From Spirirestis rafaelensis WJT71-NPBG6 (GTDB taxonomy: Bacteria; Cyanobacteriota; Cyanobacteriia; Cyanobacteriales; Nostocaceae): 64,000 bases of DNA. Shown here one piece after another: positions 49,046-58,180 of this stretch. The position numbers were made by a program, and so were the translations under genes. Under the pieces are notes generated by a model that did not search any database, had not been told where the DNA came from, and saw only the letters and a list, made by a program, of their open reading frames with translations. Location of the stretch: the NCBI GenBank assembly GCA_019359015.1, contig JAHHID010000036.1, forward strand, positions 1-64,000, read 5' to 3'. The first letter of the stretch is position 1, and each line of letters starts with the position of its first letter.

Positions 49046-51748
49046 ATGAGAATCCTCAAGATCCAGACATTACGCGGCCCCAATTACTGGAGCATTCGAC
49101 GCCACAAGCTCATAGTCATGCGCCTCGACTTGGAAAATCTCGCCGAGACGCCCTCGAATGAAATTCCTGGCTTCTATGAAGGATTAGTTGAGGCACTGCC
49201 AAGTTTGGAGGGTCATTATTGCTCGCCTGGCTGTCGTGGTGGCTTTTTGTTACGGGTTCGCGAAGGCACCATGATGGGTCATATCGTCGAACACGTAGCC
49301 TTAGAACTCCAGGAATTATCCGGAATGCAGGTAGGCTTTGGTCGGACTCGCGAAACCGCCACACCTGGGGTTTACCAGGTAGTAATCGAATACCTGAATG
49401 AAGAAGCCGGACGCTATGCAGCACGCGCAGCAGTGCGGTTGTGCCAAAGCATAGTTGATCGAGGTCGTTATCCTAAAGCCGAATTAGAGCAAGACTTACA
49501 AGACTTAAAAGAATTGTGGCGTGATGCTTCCTTAGGACCCTCAACAGAAGCAATTGTCAAAGAAGCCGAAAAAAGAGGCATTCCCTGGATGTCTTTGCCG
49601 GCACGCTTTTTGATTCAGCTAGGTTACGGGGCTAACCAAAAGCGGATGCAAGCCACAATGACCGATAATACCAGCGTTCTGGGCGTAGAACTCGCTGGCG
49701 ACAAAGAAGCCACCAAACGCATCTTAGCTGCATCGGGAGTGCCAGTTCCCAGAGGCACGGTAATTAACTTCTTAGATGATTTAGAAGAAGCTATTGAACA
49801 CGTTGGCGGCTTTCCCATCGTCATCAAGCCCGTAGATGGCAATCATGGACGCGGCATCACCATTGATATCCGCACCAGAGAAGAAGCAGAAGCCGCTTAC
49901 GATGCCGCCAGACAAGTTTCTCGCGCAATCATTGTTGAGCGCTATTACGTCGGACGCGACCATAGAGTACTGGTGATAGATGGCAAAGTAGTAGCAGTAG
50001 CTGAACGCGTGCCAGCTCATGTAGTCGGTAATGGCAGATCCACCATAGCCGACTTGATTGAGGAAACCAATCAAGACCCAAATCGCGGTGAAGGACATGA
50101 TAATGTCCTGACAAAAATTGAGCTAGACCGCACCAGTTATCAGCTACTAGAAAGGCAAGGCTACACTCTCAATAGCGTGCCAAATAAAGGTGTGATGTGT
50201 TATCTCCGGGCAACTGCTAACCTAAGTACAGGTGGTATTGCCGTAGACCGCACCGACGAAATCCACCCAGAAACCGTTTGGCTAGCACAACGGGTAGTCA
50301 AAATTATCGGTTTGGATATCGCCGGACTTGATGTTGTCACCACCGATATTAGCCGTCCTTTGCGCGAAGTCGATGGCGTGATTGTTGAAGTTAACGCTGC
50401 CCCAGGTTTCCGGATGCACGTTGCCCCCAGCGTTGGCATCCCCCGCAACGTCGCCGGCGCTGTGATGGATATGCTGTTCCCCAACGACCAATCCAGCAGC
50501 ATTCCGATTCTCACTGTAACGGGTACGAACGGCAAAACCACTACCACTCGCCTGCTAGCACACATTTGCAAGCAAACAGGCAAAGTCGTAGGTTATACGA
50601 CTACAGACGGAACTTATATCGGTGATTACTTAGTTGAGACGGGAGACAATACCGGTCCCCAAAGCGCTCAGTTAATTTTGCAAGACGCAACTGTAGAAGT
50701 AGCAGTGCTGGAAACGGCTCGCGGCGGTCTTCTCCGCTCAGGGCTGGGTTTTGAAGCCGCAAATGTGGGTGTGGTATTGAATGTTGCCGCCGATCATTTA
50801 GGCATAGGCGACATTGATACTATCGATCAATTGGCTAATCTCAAGAGTGTGGTAGCCGAATCTGTCTATCCTGATGGCTATGCAGTGCTCAACGCCGATG
50901 ATGTGCGCGTCGCCGCGATGGCAGAAAAAACCAAAGCGAATATTGCTTACTTCACCATGAACCCGGATTCGGATCTGGTACGAAAGCACATCCAAAAGGG
51001 TGGAGTCGCAGCAGTGTATGAAAATGGCTATTTGTCAATAGTCAAAGGCGATTGGACGCACCGTATAGAAAGGGCAGAAAATATACCTCTGACAATGGGT
51101 GGACGTGCGCCGTTTATGATTGCTAATGCTTTAGCAGCTTCTCTGGCGGCGTTTGTGCAAAATGTGACAATTGAACAGATTCGTGCTGGCTTGAAAACGT
51201 TCCGTGCTTCGGTCAGTCAAACGCCAGGACGAATGAATTTGTTTAATTTGGGGAATCACCACGCTTTGGTAGATTATGCTCATAACGCGGCTAGTTATGA
51301 AGCTGTGGGTTCATTTGTCCGCAACTGGAATACAGGACAGCGAATTGGTGTAGTTGGTGGACCAGGCGATCGCCGTGACGAAGACTTTGTTACTTTAGGT
51401 AAACTGGCAGCAGATATTTTCGATTACATCATCGTCAAAGAAGATGATGATACGCGGGGACGCGCACGAGGTTCAGCTTCAAGCCTAATTACCCAAGGCA
51501 TCACCCAAGTCAAGCCTAATTGCCGCCATGAAGTCGTTATGGACGAAACGCAAGCAATTAACAAAGCTTTAGATATGGCTCCTGATAACAGCCTGGTGGT
51601 GATTTTACCAGAAAGTGTCAGCCGCGCTATTAAGTTAATTAAACTGCGCGGTCTAGTTAAAGAGGAGTTGCATCAATCAAATACTACAACTAATCCTGTA
51701 GATTCCCAAATTGGGGTGACTTCTTCTGTGTTAAATAAGCTGTTATGA
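49046..51748 (+). CDS. cphA: Cyanophycin synthetase CphA
   Basis: 900 aa, full length. The N-terminal domain (1-160) begins 'MRILKIQTLRGPNYWSIRRHKLIVMRLDL'. The ATP-grasp domain (about 215-480; 'FPIVIKPVDGNHGRGITIDI', 'GVIVEVNAAPGFRMHVAPS') adds Asp. The Mur-ligase-like domain (about 485-870; P-loop 'VTGTNGKTTTTRLLAHI', 'ETARGGLLRSGLGF', 'LVDYAHNAASYEA') adds Arg. It polymerises aspartate and arginine into multi-L-arginyl-poly-L-aspartate, the nitrogen store. Located after cphB. Confidence 0.98.
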   Translation: MRILKIQTLRGPNYWSIRRHKLIVMRLDLENLAETPSNEIPGFYEGLVEALPSLEGHYCSPGCRGGFLLRVREGTMMGHIVEHVALELQELSGMQVGFGRTRETATPGVYQVVIEYLNEEAGRYAARAAVRLCQSIVDRGRYPKAELEQDLQDLKELWRDASLGPSTEAIVKEAEKRGIPWMSLPARFLIQLGYGANQKRMQATMTDNTSVLGVELAGDKEATKRILAASGVPVPRGTVINFLDDLEEAIEHVGGFPIVIKPVDGNHGRGITIDIRTREEAEAAYDAARQVSRAIIVERYYVGRDHRVLVIDGKVVAVAERVPAHVVGNGRSTIADLIEETNQDPNRGEGHDNVLTKIELDRTSYQLLERQGYTLNSVPNKGVMCYLRATANLSTGGIAVDRTDEIHPETVWLAQRVVKIIGLDIAGLDVVTTDISRPLREVDGVIVEVNAAPGFRMHVAPSVGIPRNVAGAVMDMLFPNDQSSSIPILTVTGTNGKTTTTRLLAHICKQTGKVVGYTTTDGTYIGDYLVETGDNTGPQSAQLILQDATVEVAVLETARGGLLRSGLGFEAANVGVVLNVAADHLGIGDIDTIDQLANLKSVVAESVYPDGYAVLNADDVRVAAMAEKTKANIAYFTMNPDSDLVRKHIQKGGVAAVYENGYLSIVKGDWTHRIERAENIPLTMGGRAPFMIANALAASLAAFVQNVTIEQIRAGLKTFRASVSQTPGRMNLFNLGNHHALVDYAHNAASYEAVGSFVRNWNTGQRIGVVGGPGDRRDEDFVTLGKLAADIFDYIIVKEDDDTRGRARGSASSLITQGITQVKPNCRHEVVMDETQAINKALDMAPDNSLVVILPESVSRAIKLIKLRGLVKEELHQSNTTTNPVDSQIGVTSSVLNKLL

Positions 51749-51791
51749 GTGGGGTTTCCCACTTTATGCTTGATACTTCTGACTTCATCGT

Positions 51792-51971
51792 TTACTTTAC
51801 ATCTTCTTTTTCTTCCGGACTGGTTTCGTCGCTGGGATTTTTCATTTCCTCTTTAAACCCCCTGAGGGTTTTGCCCAGTGCGCTTCCTAGTTCGGGAATT
51901 TTTTTTGGTCCAAAAATTAAAATAGCAACTATAGCGATTACACCCACTTCCGTCCATCCCAGTCCAAACAT
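51792..51971 (-). CDS. tatA: Twin-arginine translocase subunit TatA/TatE
   Basis: 59 aa. AGGAG lies 6-7 nt before the ATG at 51971. Sequence: one membrane helix 'WTEVGVIAIVAILIFGPKKI', the hinge 'GPKKIPELGSALGK', then the amphipathic helix 'TLRGFKEEMKNP' and an acidic tail (SPEEKEDVK). This is the pore-forming TatA-type subunit that exports folded proteins across plasma or thylakoid membranes. It is convergent with cphA, with 43 bp between the stops. Confidence 0.95.
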   Translation of the reverse strand: MFGLGWTEVGVIAIVAILIFGPKKIPELGSALGKTLRGFKEEMKNPSDETSPEEKEDVK

Positions 51972-52024
51972 AAATATCTCCTGTCAACTCTTCTTTACTA
52001 ACTATAGACAGTAGTGATGTTTTT

Positions 52025-52071
52025 GTAGTGAGCGTTTTAACGCTTCATGAAAGGACTGAAGTCCTTACTAC
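52025..52071. repeat. Cloverleaf-like palindrome overlapping the kinase stop codon
   Basis: GTAGT (52025-52029) closes with ACTAC (52067-52071). Inside are two hairpins, AGCGTT-TTA-ACGCT and AGGACT-GA-AGTCCT. The kinase stop codon (52068-52070) lies in the outer stem. Likely a dispersed element reused as 3' end of the kinase gene. Confidence 0.6.
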
Positions 52072-53477
52072 GAATCTCGCGTAATCGGTATATTTAACCA
52101 ATCACTCAATTCATGTGCTAGCCATTCGAGTTCAACTTCAGATTTGACAATACCATTATTAATACCTATTTCATACTTCTGGACTCCTGCCCAAATCTCT
52201 AATTGCGCCGGCACTTGAAAGCGGTTTCCTTCAAAATCTTTAGTAAAGTGGTTGGAAGTATAAACCAATTTAGTAATATCTTGTGTTGGCGATGGACGCT
52301 GATAAAATTGCAATCCAAATATCTTTGTCGTGAAGGCAATTTGCTTTTTTGTCAAGCGCAATCCGGTACTTTTGAATAAAGGAAATAGTAGTAAAGACGC
52401 TAGATGAAAGCCAGCACCCCAAAAAGGAAGGGAAAACAAGCTAAAGATTATATTGACAGGAAAAGGGGCGGCAAGAGCGGCAGTTGTCCAAAAAAAGATA
52501 AATGAATTCCAGGCGATCGCAAACAAACCCGTGAACACCATCGAGGATTGAAAGCCAGCCGGCGGAATCAAAATTAAGAGCGAATCTCCATCCTTGGTAA
52601 GTTGTATTTTGCTACCTGCTGGTTTATGCAAAGCTAAAGTAGTGATTCTGGGTTGTGAATCATTTAAAGCTGCAAGTGCTTCAACAGCAGAACTCAAACG
52701 CTTTTCTAGACTCGGTTCAGTCATCCACCGCAACCAATCAGTAAAAGCGGGACTGAGATTAGTAAGATGCTCAAAAGAAATGCGAAAATCCTTTTGGGGT
52801 AAATCTGCTGGGTGCAAACCCGTGACCAAGTAAATTAACGTTGCACCTAAACTATAAAGGTCAGAGGCGCTTGTTGTGCGATCGCCAAATTGTTCAGGTG
52901 GCATATAGCCATATGTTCCTACTACAGTGCGAGTTCCGCTTTCTTTAGCAACAGTCTGCACCGAGCCAAAATCTACAAGGTATACTTGAGCGACATTATT
53001 ACCAGTGCGTTGGCGTAGCCCGCCGTAGGCATCGCCCAATAAAATATTGCTAGGCTTAATATCGCGGTGAATTACAGACGGATGCAACCCATGTAAGTAA
53101 ATGAGAATGGATAAAAGTTCTTTAGCTACTTCTTTTACTTCTGCTTCCGTAAAACTACGCCCACTGTTTAAGTATTGCTCTAAAGTTTGTGCCGGGATAT
53201 AAGACTGTACTAAAGCAAATCCTTTAATAGAAGGTGAATTTACCTCAAAATAATCTAAATAGCGCGGAATTTGGGGATGATACAAAGATTTTAAAGTTTC
53301 GGCTTCTCGTTCAAACAGCTTGAGATCGTCCCATTCAAAATCACTGTTGAAAGAAAGTAACTTTATTACAACTAATTCCTCAGTTTTCAAATCACGAGCT
53401 AAGAGCGATCGCCGTCCTGCCTTTTTTCCCAACTGCTGCTGAATTTCGTAGCGTTCGCCTAATATTTGACCGTTCAT
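52068..53477 (-). CDS. Serine/threonine protein kinase with C-terminal membrane segments
   Basis: 469 aa from the ATG at 53477 (the frame upstream is repeat sequence MPFALCPLPFF). The kinase domain (about 10-270) has 'LGERYEIQQQLGKKAGRRSLLARD', the ATP Lys in 'LVVIKLLSF', catalytic loop 'VIHRDIKPSNIL', 'VYLVDFGSV' and 'GTYGYMPPEQF'. The Gly-loop is atypical (QLGKKAGRRS). Two membrane segments (about 325-375) follow, then a soluble domain of about 100 residues. A Pkn2/Hanks-type cyanobacterial kinase anchored in a membrane. Substrates unknown. Confidence 0.92.
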   Translation of the reverse strand: MNGQILGERYEIQQQLGKKAGRRSLLARDLKTEELVVIKLLSFNSDFEWDDLKLFEREAETLKSLYHPQIPRYLDYFEVNSPSIKGFALVQSYIPAQTLEQYLNSGRSFTEAEVKEVAKELLSILIYLHGLHPSVIHRDIKPSNILLGDAYGGLRQRTGNNVAQVYLVDFGSVQTVAKESGTRTVVGTYGYMPPEQFGDRTTSASDLYSLGATLIYLVTGLHPADLPQKDFRISFEHLTNLSPAFTDWLRWMTEPSLEKRLSSAVEALAALNDSQPRITTLALHKPAGSKIQLTKDGDSLLILIPPAGFQSSMVFTGLFAIAWNSFIFFWTTAALAAPFPVNIIFSLFSLPFWGAGFHLASLLLFPLFKSTGLRLTKKQIAFTTKIFGLQFYQRPSPTQDITKLVYTSNHFTKDFEGNRFQVPAQLEIWAGVQKYEIGINNGIVKSEVELEWLAHELSDWLNIPITRDS

Positions 53478-53640
53478 GACAAAAAAGAAGGGTAAAGGGC
53501 AAAGGGCAAAGGGCAATCATGGTCTGGGTGAAAGGGAAAAGGGGAAGGGGGAAAGGAAAAAACTCTTCTTCCTTTACCCTTTACCCTTTACCCTTTTCCC
53601 CTCTTAAAAAAGCCCATTCCCCATTCCCATTCCCCTTTTA
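53478..53640. repeat. Purine/pyrimidine tandem repeats
   Basis: AAAGGGC/AAAGGGG units (53490-53560), then TTTACCC units (53572-53602) complementary to them, and CCCATTC units (53615-53638). It lies between the divergent kinase and cbiT genes. The complementary runs could fold on each other. Confidence 0.7.
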
Positions 53641-53658
53641 GTTTAATTGTAGAACCCT

Positions 53659-54261
53659 ATGCCCTCACAACTTTGGCCCTACATTACTCCTGGTATTCCC
53701 GATGAGTTGTTTGAAAGCTTACCCGGAATTCCTCTTTCACAGCGCGAAATTCGCCTGCTGTTGATAGCTCAACTGCGTCTGTTACCCAATTCAGTGTTGT
53801 GGGATGTTGGCGCGGGAACAGGTACAATTCCGGTAGAAGTGGGGTTGTTGTGTCCTGAGGGGCAGATTATCGCAGTGGAAAGAGATGAAGAAGTAGCCAA
53901 CTTGATTCGGCGCAACTGCGATCGCTTTGAAGTGAAGAATGTTGAAGTCATTGAAGGTAGTGCCCCAGAGTGTTTGCACAATCTAAAAGAGAAACCTGAT
54001 CGCGTTTGCATTGAGTCCGGACGTTCCATCCAGGAAATTTTGCCAGCAGTCTGGCATTATTTACCATCATCCGGTCGAGTTGTCGCCACAGCTGCTAGTC
54101 TAGAAACTCTGTATGCTATTTCTCAAAGCTTTTCTCAACTGCAAGCTCGGAATGTTGAAGTTGTCCAGTCGGCAATTAATCGCTTAGAAACACGCGGCTA
54201 TTCGCAAACCTTTGCAGCCGTCGATCCCATTTTTATCCTCAGTGGTGAGAAACTAGACTAA
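53659..54261 (+). CDS. cbiT: Precorrin-6Y C5,15-methyltransferase, decarboxylating subunit CbiT
   Basis: 200 aa. SAM-dependent methyltransferase with motif I 'VLWDVGAGTGTIPVEVGLLCPEGQIIAVERDEE' and N-terminus 'ITPGIPDELFESLPGIPLSQREIRLLLIAQLRL', the typical CbiT opening (dedicated to precorrin). It methylates C15 and decarboxylates the acetate at C12 during corrin ring formation for cobalamin. A separate CbiT rather than a CobL fusion. cdsA follows in the same direction 107 bp on. Confidence 0.93.
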   Translation: MPSQLWPYITPGIPDELFESLPGIPLSQREIRLLLIAQLRLLPNSVLWDVGAGTGTIPVEVGLLCPEGQIIAVERDEEVANLIRRNCDRFEVKNVEVIEGSAPECLHNLKEKPDRVCIESGRSIQEILPAVWHYLPSSGRVVATAASLETLYAISQSFSQLQARNVEVVQSAINRLETRGYSQTFAAVDPIFILSGEKLD

Positions 54262-54368
54262 ATCTGAAGGATGAACGCTGTTCGCGCAGCGTCTCCAAAG
54301 GAGAAGGATAAAGGATAAATAACAACTCAAACTTCAAACTTCATCCTTTTTACTCCACACTTATATCT

Positions 54369-55262
54369 ATGCCCTGGTCTCGAATTATTAGTGGAATTGT
54401 GGCGATCGCCCTTGCTTTAAGTGCGACCCTTTTAGGGGGTTGGTACTTTACTTTTATGTTTGCGGCGATTATCTTTTTGGGTCAACAGGAATATTTTGAA
54501 TTAGTGCGAAGCAAAGGTATCGCTCCTGCCGCTAAAACTACTCTTGTTGTCAGCCAAGCCTTGTTAGTGATTTGTACTCTTAATGGCTCTTTAGCTGATG
54601 CTGTCACGCCATTGGCTGGCACATTTATTTGTTTTTACTTATTGTTTCAGCCGAAGATGGCAACGATCGCCGATATTTCCGCTTCGATTATGGGGTTATT
54701 TTACACCGGTTATTTGCCGAGCTACTGGGTAAGGTTACGCGGAATTGATAGTGAAGGTATCAACAATCTACCTTTAGGTGGGTACTTACCCCCAGATTGG
54801 CTAGATATTATTCAAAAAGGAAATTTTGCTTTTCTACCACAAGGTTTGACAGCAACAGCGCTGACCTTCCTCTGCATTTGGTCAGCTGACATCGGCGCTT
54901 ACACTTTCGGCAAATTCTTCGGTAAAACTCCTCTGTCTGATATCAGCCCGAAAAAAACCGTTGAAGGAGCACTATTTGGCATTAGCGCCAGCGTTCTCAC
55001 AGCCGTGGCAGGAGCTTATTTTCTTAACTGGTCAAAACCTCCTTTGACTGGTATGGCGCTGGGTTTACTGATTGGGATCGCTAGTCTTTTGGGCGACCTC
55101 ACCGAATCCATGCTCAAACGCGATGCTGGGGTAAAAGATTCAGGGCAATTAATCCCAGGTCACGGCGGGATCTTAGATCGTACTGATAGTTATATTTTTA
55201 CCGCTCCTTTAGTTTACTACTTCGTCACACTCGTATTACCACTGCTAGGGACTAGAGGCTAG
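54369..55262 (+). CDS. cdsA: Phosphatidate cytidylyltransferase CdsA
   Basis: 297 aa with about eight membrane segments. The C-terminal family signature is intact: 'LGDLTESMLKRDAGVKDSGQLIPGHGGILDRTDSYIFTAPLVYYF'. Earlier, 'WSADIGAYTFGKFFGKTPLSDISPKKTVEGALFG' gives the Mg/CTP-binding part. It makes CDP-diacylglycerol for phosphatidylglycerol, the only phospholipid of cyanobacteria. Possible co-transcription with cbiT. Repeats follow the stop. Confidence 0.96.
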   Translation: MPWSRIISGIVAIALALSATLLGGWYFTFMFAAIIFLGQQEYFELVRSKGIAPAAKTTLVVSQALLVICTLNGSLADAVTPLAGTFICFYLLFQPKMATIADISASIMGLFYTGYLPSYWVRLRGIDSEGINNLPLGGYLPPDWLDIIQKGNFAFLPQGLTATALTFLCIWSADIGAYTFGKFFGKTPLSDISPKKTVEGALFGISASVLTAVAGAYFLNWSKPPLTGMALGLLIGIASLLGDLTESMLKRDAGVKDSGQLIPGHGGILDRTDSYIFTAPLVYYFVTLVLPLLGTRG

Positions 55263-55604
55263 GGGCAATTGAAGAGGGGGAAAGGGAAAAGGGACTCATG
55301 GGAAAGGGGAAAGGGGATTAGAAGAGGGGGAAAGGGGAGCCACTGCGGTGAGGCAGTACGGTCTTGGTGTCGGACCAAGTAGAGTAACTGCCGAACCCGT
55401 AAGGGTCTTCTCCCGAAGGGAGAGGCGCTTCTCCAAGGGGTTTCCACTCATTGGAGCATCTGCCTATGATTGGGGAATAAAAAGAAGTTTCAGAATTTTA
55501 CTTCGACAATACCCAATGCCCAATGCCCCATGCCTAATGCCGTTGAAATTAGAGACATAAGAAAAAATCAACAATAATTATTTTTAATTTTTAATTCTTA
55601 ATCA
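55263..55604. repeat. Dispersed palindromic repeat, copy 2, with flanking tandem repeats
   Basis: GGGGAAAGGG-type purine repeats (55275-55337) precede a diverged copy of the 38750 element (about 55338-55466). Shared blocks are GCGGTGAGGCAGTACGGTCT, AGTAGAGTAACTGCCG, ACCCGTAAGGGTCTTCTCCC and the TGGAGCA(C/T)CTGCC end. CCCAATGC heptamers follow at 55510-55540. No gene. Confidence 0.72.
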
Positions 55605-56318
55605 TTAGGGATTAACGTTAATCCCTCCGCGACAGACTAGTTTACCTGGGATCAGCGTTAATTCTTGGATATCGACATCTGGACCTAGATCCAGATAGTG
55701 TCCTTGATTACCCTCTGTAAGCACTGCGGTGTCGTATTTTATTTGGATTTGTGACAGTTGCAATTCATGACCGCTGAGTAATTCTAGGTTTACACTCATC
55801 TCAATCGTGGTGGGATTGGTTTCGGGTGCTTGTATTCCGCAAACTATCAATCTATTATTTGCAAGAGCAATTGTTTGCCAAGCAGTTGGCTTGGAATTTC
55901 CGCTGTGTTCTGGTAATAGTTTTAGCAGTACATCATTTAAAGCAGTCGATAATAATTCCGATGAGAGAGAAGCTTTAAGATCCTCCTCGTTCAGGATAAC
56001 CTCGCCAACTACTGGTACTGTTTCTAACAGACGCAGCGGTTGTCCCTTGAGTACTGCGCCGATGTTTATCCTTATATTTTCTGCTTTTAGTAAAATTTCT
56101 GTGAGATGGAGACCTTGATAAATTCCATGATTAGCAAAAATAGATACTCCAGGAATGCGACCGGAAAGAAGTTGACGATCGCTTGCTTGAATTTCCACTT
56201 CCAGTTGCGATATCTGGCTGACTTGCGATCGCAACCACAGCTTTAGTGCTGTTTTTAGTACATTGGTTATGATGCGTATCTTGTGGGGATTTTTGGGTGA
56301 TGAATTTTCTTTATGCAT
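55605..56318 (-). CDS. DUF2993 (LmeA-type) phospholipid-binding protein
   Basis: 237 aa. 'AADRQLLSG'-type family start is seen as 'VEIQASDRQLLSGRIPGVSIFANHGIYQGLHLTEILLKAENIRINIGAVLKGQPLRLLETVPVVGEVILNEEDL', diagnostic of DUF2993. The domain repeats in the C-terminal part. LmeA of mycobacteria binds phospholipid and serves the cell envelope; the cyanobacterial role is unknown. There is no clear signal peptide. Divergent from the pseudouridine synthase gene. Confidence 0.87.
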   Translation of the reverse strand: MHKENSSPKNPHKIRIITNVLKTALKLWLRSQVSQISQLEVEIQASDRQLLSGRIPGVSIFANHGIYQGLHLTEILLKAENIRINIGAVLKGQPLRLLETVPVVGEVILNEEDLKASLSSELLSTALNDVLLKLLPEHSGNSKPTAWQTIALANNRLIVCGIQAPETNPTTIEMSVNLELLSGHELQLSQIQIKYDTAVLTEGNQGHYLDLGPDVDIQELTLIPGKLVCRGGINVNP

Positions 56319-56464
56319 CTAATCAACTTTTTGATGACTGTCTATATGGCAAGCAATTAAGCGCTCAAACAGAATTCAACTGTAGCATTTGTGGCTATCA
56401 CCAACAAAATGCAAGTATTATAGTTAATTTAATTAATCCTGAAAAAAATATAAGTAATTTCAAC

Positions 56465-57259
56465 ATGGAGGAAAGGTTACAAAAGATTCTATCCAAATGG
56501 GGTATAGCCTCAAGACGCGAAGCCGAAGAAATGATCGGGCGATCGCGGGTGCGGATCAATGGCGAATTAGCGCATTTAGGTCAAAAAGCTGACCCGCTCA
56601 TAGACACCATCACAGTAGATGGCAAGCCGATATCTAGTCTTGTGCGTCCAGCTTTAATTTATTTATTAGTACACAAACCGGCTGGAATAGTTTCCACCTG
56701 CGAAGATCCTCAAGGACGACCAACAGTTTTGCATCTACTACCGAAAGAATTAAGAGAAAATCAAGGCATTCATCCAGTTGGTCGTTTAGATGCATACTCT
56801 ACAGGGGCATTAATACTTACAAATGATGGAAACTTGACATTTGGGTTAACTCATCCCAGCCACAATATTCCTAAGACTTATCGTGTTTTGGTAAAAGGTC
56901 ATCCTCCAGAATCAGTGTTACAAAAATGGCGTCAGGGTGTGATGCTGGAGGGTAAAAAAACACGATCGGCGCAAGTGCGCCTAATAAAAAGTTTGGCAGA
57001 TGAAAGCTGCCTAGAAATTATTTTAAAGGAGGGAAGAAATCGTCAGATTCGCCGTGTAGCCGAACTGCTGGGATACCCAGTGATTAAGCTGCACCGCACA
57101 GCCATAGGTCCAATTAAATTAGAAAAGCCCGGAGAACCTTCTTTAGCTGAAGGTTCATATCGTTCCCTAAAAGATGATGAGATTCGCTTTTTGCAAGAGC
57201 AAATTAAGCACATACCTATTAATGATTCAGCTGGGTTTAGGAGTATCAAACAATCATGA
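56465..57259 (+). CDS. RsuA/RluB-family pseudouridine synthase
   Basis: 264 aa from the ATG at 56465; an upstream in-frame ATG at 56297 would give unlikely extra residues. An S4 RNA-binding domain (1-60; 'RLQKILSKWGIASRREAEEMIGRSRVRINGE') is followed by the catalytic domain, with the active-site Asp in 'HPVGRLDAYSTGALILTNDG' (about 110) and 'EGRNRQIRRVAELLGYPVIKL'. It isomerises uridine in rRNA; RluB-type 23S rRNA is likely but not proven. Its stop overlaps the next gene's start by 4 nt (ATGA). Confidence 0.94.
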   Translation: MEERLQKILSKWGIASRREAEEMIGRSRVRINGELAHLGQKADPLIDTITVDGKPISSLVRPALIYLLVHKPAGIVSTCEDPQGRPTVLHLLPKELRENQGIHPVGRLDAYSTGALILTNDGNLTFGLTHPSHNIPKTYRVLVKGHPPESVLQKWRQGVMLEGKKTRSAQVRLIKSLADESCLEIILKEGRNRQIRRVAELLGYPVIKLHRTAIGPIKLEKPGEPSLAEGSYRSLKDDEIRFLQEQIKHIPINDSAGFRSIKQS

Positions 57260-58038
57260 AATGGCAAAAAAGCAAGAATGATGACCAACCAGTAATTTCT
57301 GTGGAGCAATTACGAGCCGAAAAGTTGGCAGAATTGGGCGGTCAACTTTGGGTAAAGCGTCAAGAACAAGGTTTATCCTTGGATGAAATGGTCGCATTAA
57401 CCATGATTCCCCGTCGGTTGTTGCAGGGGATCGAAGAAGGCAATTTAGGTGATTTGCCAGAACCAATTTATATTCGCGGTTTAATTAGGCAATTTGCTGA
57501 TGCACTGGGGTTAGATGGAGCGGAATTTGCTAAGAGTTTCCCCGTAGGCTCAAATCGCGTTAACCTTACACCTGGTTGGAAACCTACGCCCTTCGGTCAA
57601 GTGCTGCGTCCTTTTCATCTTTACGTGCTTTACATCGGTTTGATTGTCTGTTCTGTTAACGGCTTGTCTCAATTATTGAATAATGCCGCTATCCAAGCAA
57701 ACAATAGCGAAGGTACGGAAAAAGCACAGATTCAACCGAAACAAACACAGCCAGAACTTCAACCTGTTAGCAATATCACCACTAACGGACAGGCAGTGCA
57801 GATTGGTGTGACCTTAAAGGAGAAATCTTGGATTCGCGTAGTAGCTGATGGTAAAACTCAGTTTGAAGGCGAATTGCCACAAGGAACCCAACGCACTTGG
57901 AAAGCTCAAGATCAACTGACAGTTAAAGCCGGCAACGCAGGGGCAGTGTTGGTGAGTGTCAATAAAGAGCAAGCCAAGCCAATGGGAGATGTTGGGAAAG
58001 TCAAAGAAGTCATAGTTGCTGCCAGGGCTGGGACTTGA
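57256..58038 (+). CDS. RodZ-like helix-turn-helix protein with DUF4115 domain
   Basis: 260 aa. An Xre-type helix-turn-helix (about 22-95; 'LWVKRQEQGLSLDEMVALTMIPRRLLQGIEEGNLGDLPEPIYIRGLIRQFADALG') precedes one membrane segment (about 121-140, 'LYVLYIGLIVCSVNGLSQLL'). A polar linker leads to a C-terminal DUF4115 beta domain ('IGVTLKEKSWIRVVADGKTQFEGELPQGTQRTWKAQDQLTVKAGNAGAVLVSVN'). This layout matches RodZ, which tethers MreB to the wall-synthesis machine. Translationally coupled to the pseudouridine synthase gene. Confidence 0.9.
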   Translation: MKWQKSKNDDQPVISVEQLRAEKLAELGGQLWVKRQEQGLSLDEMVALTMIPRRLLQGIEEGNLGDLPEPIYIRGLIRQFADALGLDGAEFAKSFPVGSNRVNLTPGWKPTPFGQVLRPFHLYVLYIGLIVCSVNGLSQLLNNAAIQANNSEGTEKAQIQPKQTQPELQPVSNITTNGQAVQIGVTLKEKSWIRVVADGKTQFEGELPQGTQRTWKAQDQLTVKAGNAGAVLVSVNKEQAKPMGDVGKVKEVIVAARAGT

Positions 58039-58170
58039 GGAGAGGAGGAGCAGGGGGAGCAGGGGGAGCAGGGGGAGCAGGGGGAGCAGGGGGAGCAGGG
58101 GGAGCAAAAGAATTCTTTTTTCCCAATGCCCATTGCCCATTGCCCAATGCCCAATGCCCAATGCCCCCAC
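58039..58170. repeat. Nonamer repeat AGGGGGAGC and CCCAATG heptamers
   Basis: Six to seven copies of a 9-bp AGGGGGAGC unit (58048-58105) are followed by CCCATTG/CCCAATG heptamers (58121-58165). The first block would read as a Ser-Arg-Gly repeat in one frame, but no gene is implied. Convergent genes flank it. Confidence 0.75.
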
Positions 58171-58180
58171 TCCCCCTATC

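Noticed and set aside
51745-52014. 89-codon plus-strand ORF after cphA
   Set aside because: It is the antisense shadow of tatA, whose minus-strand translation has a ribosome site and clear TatA motifs.
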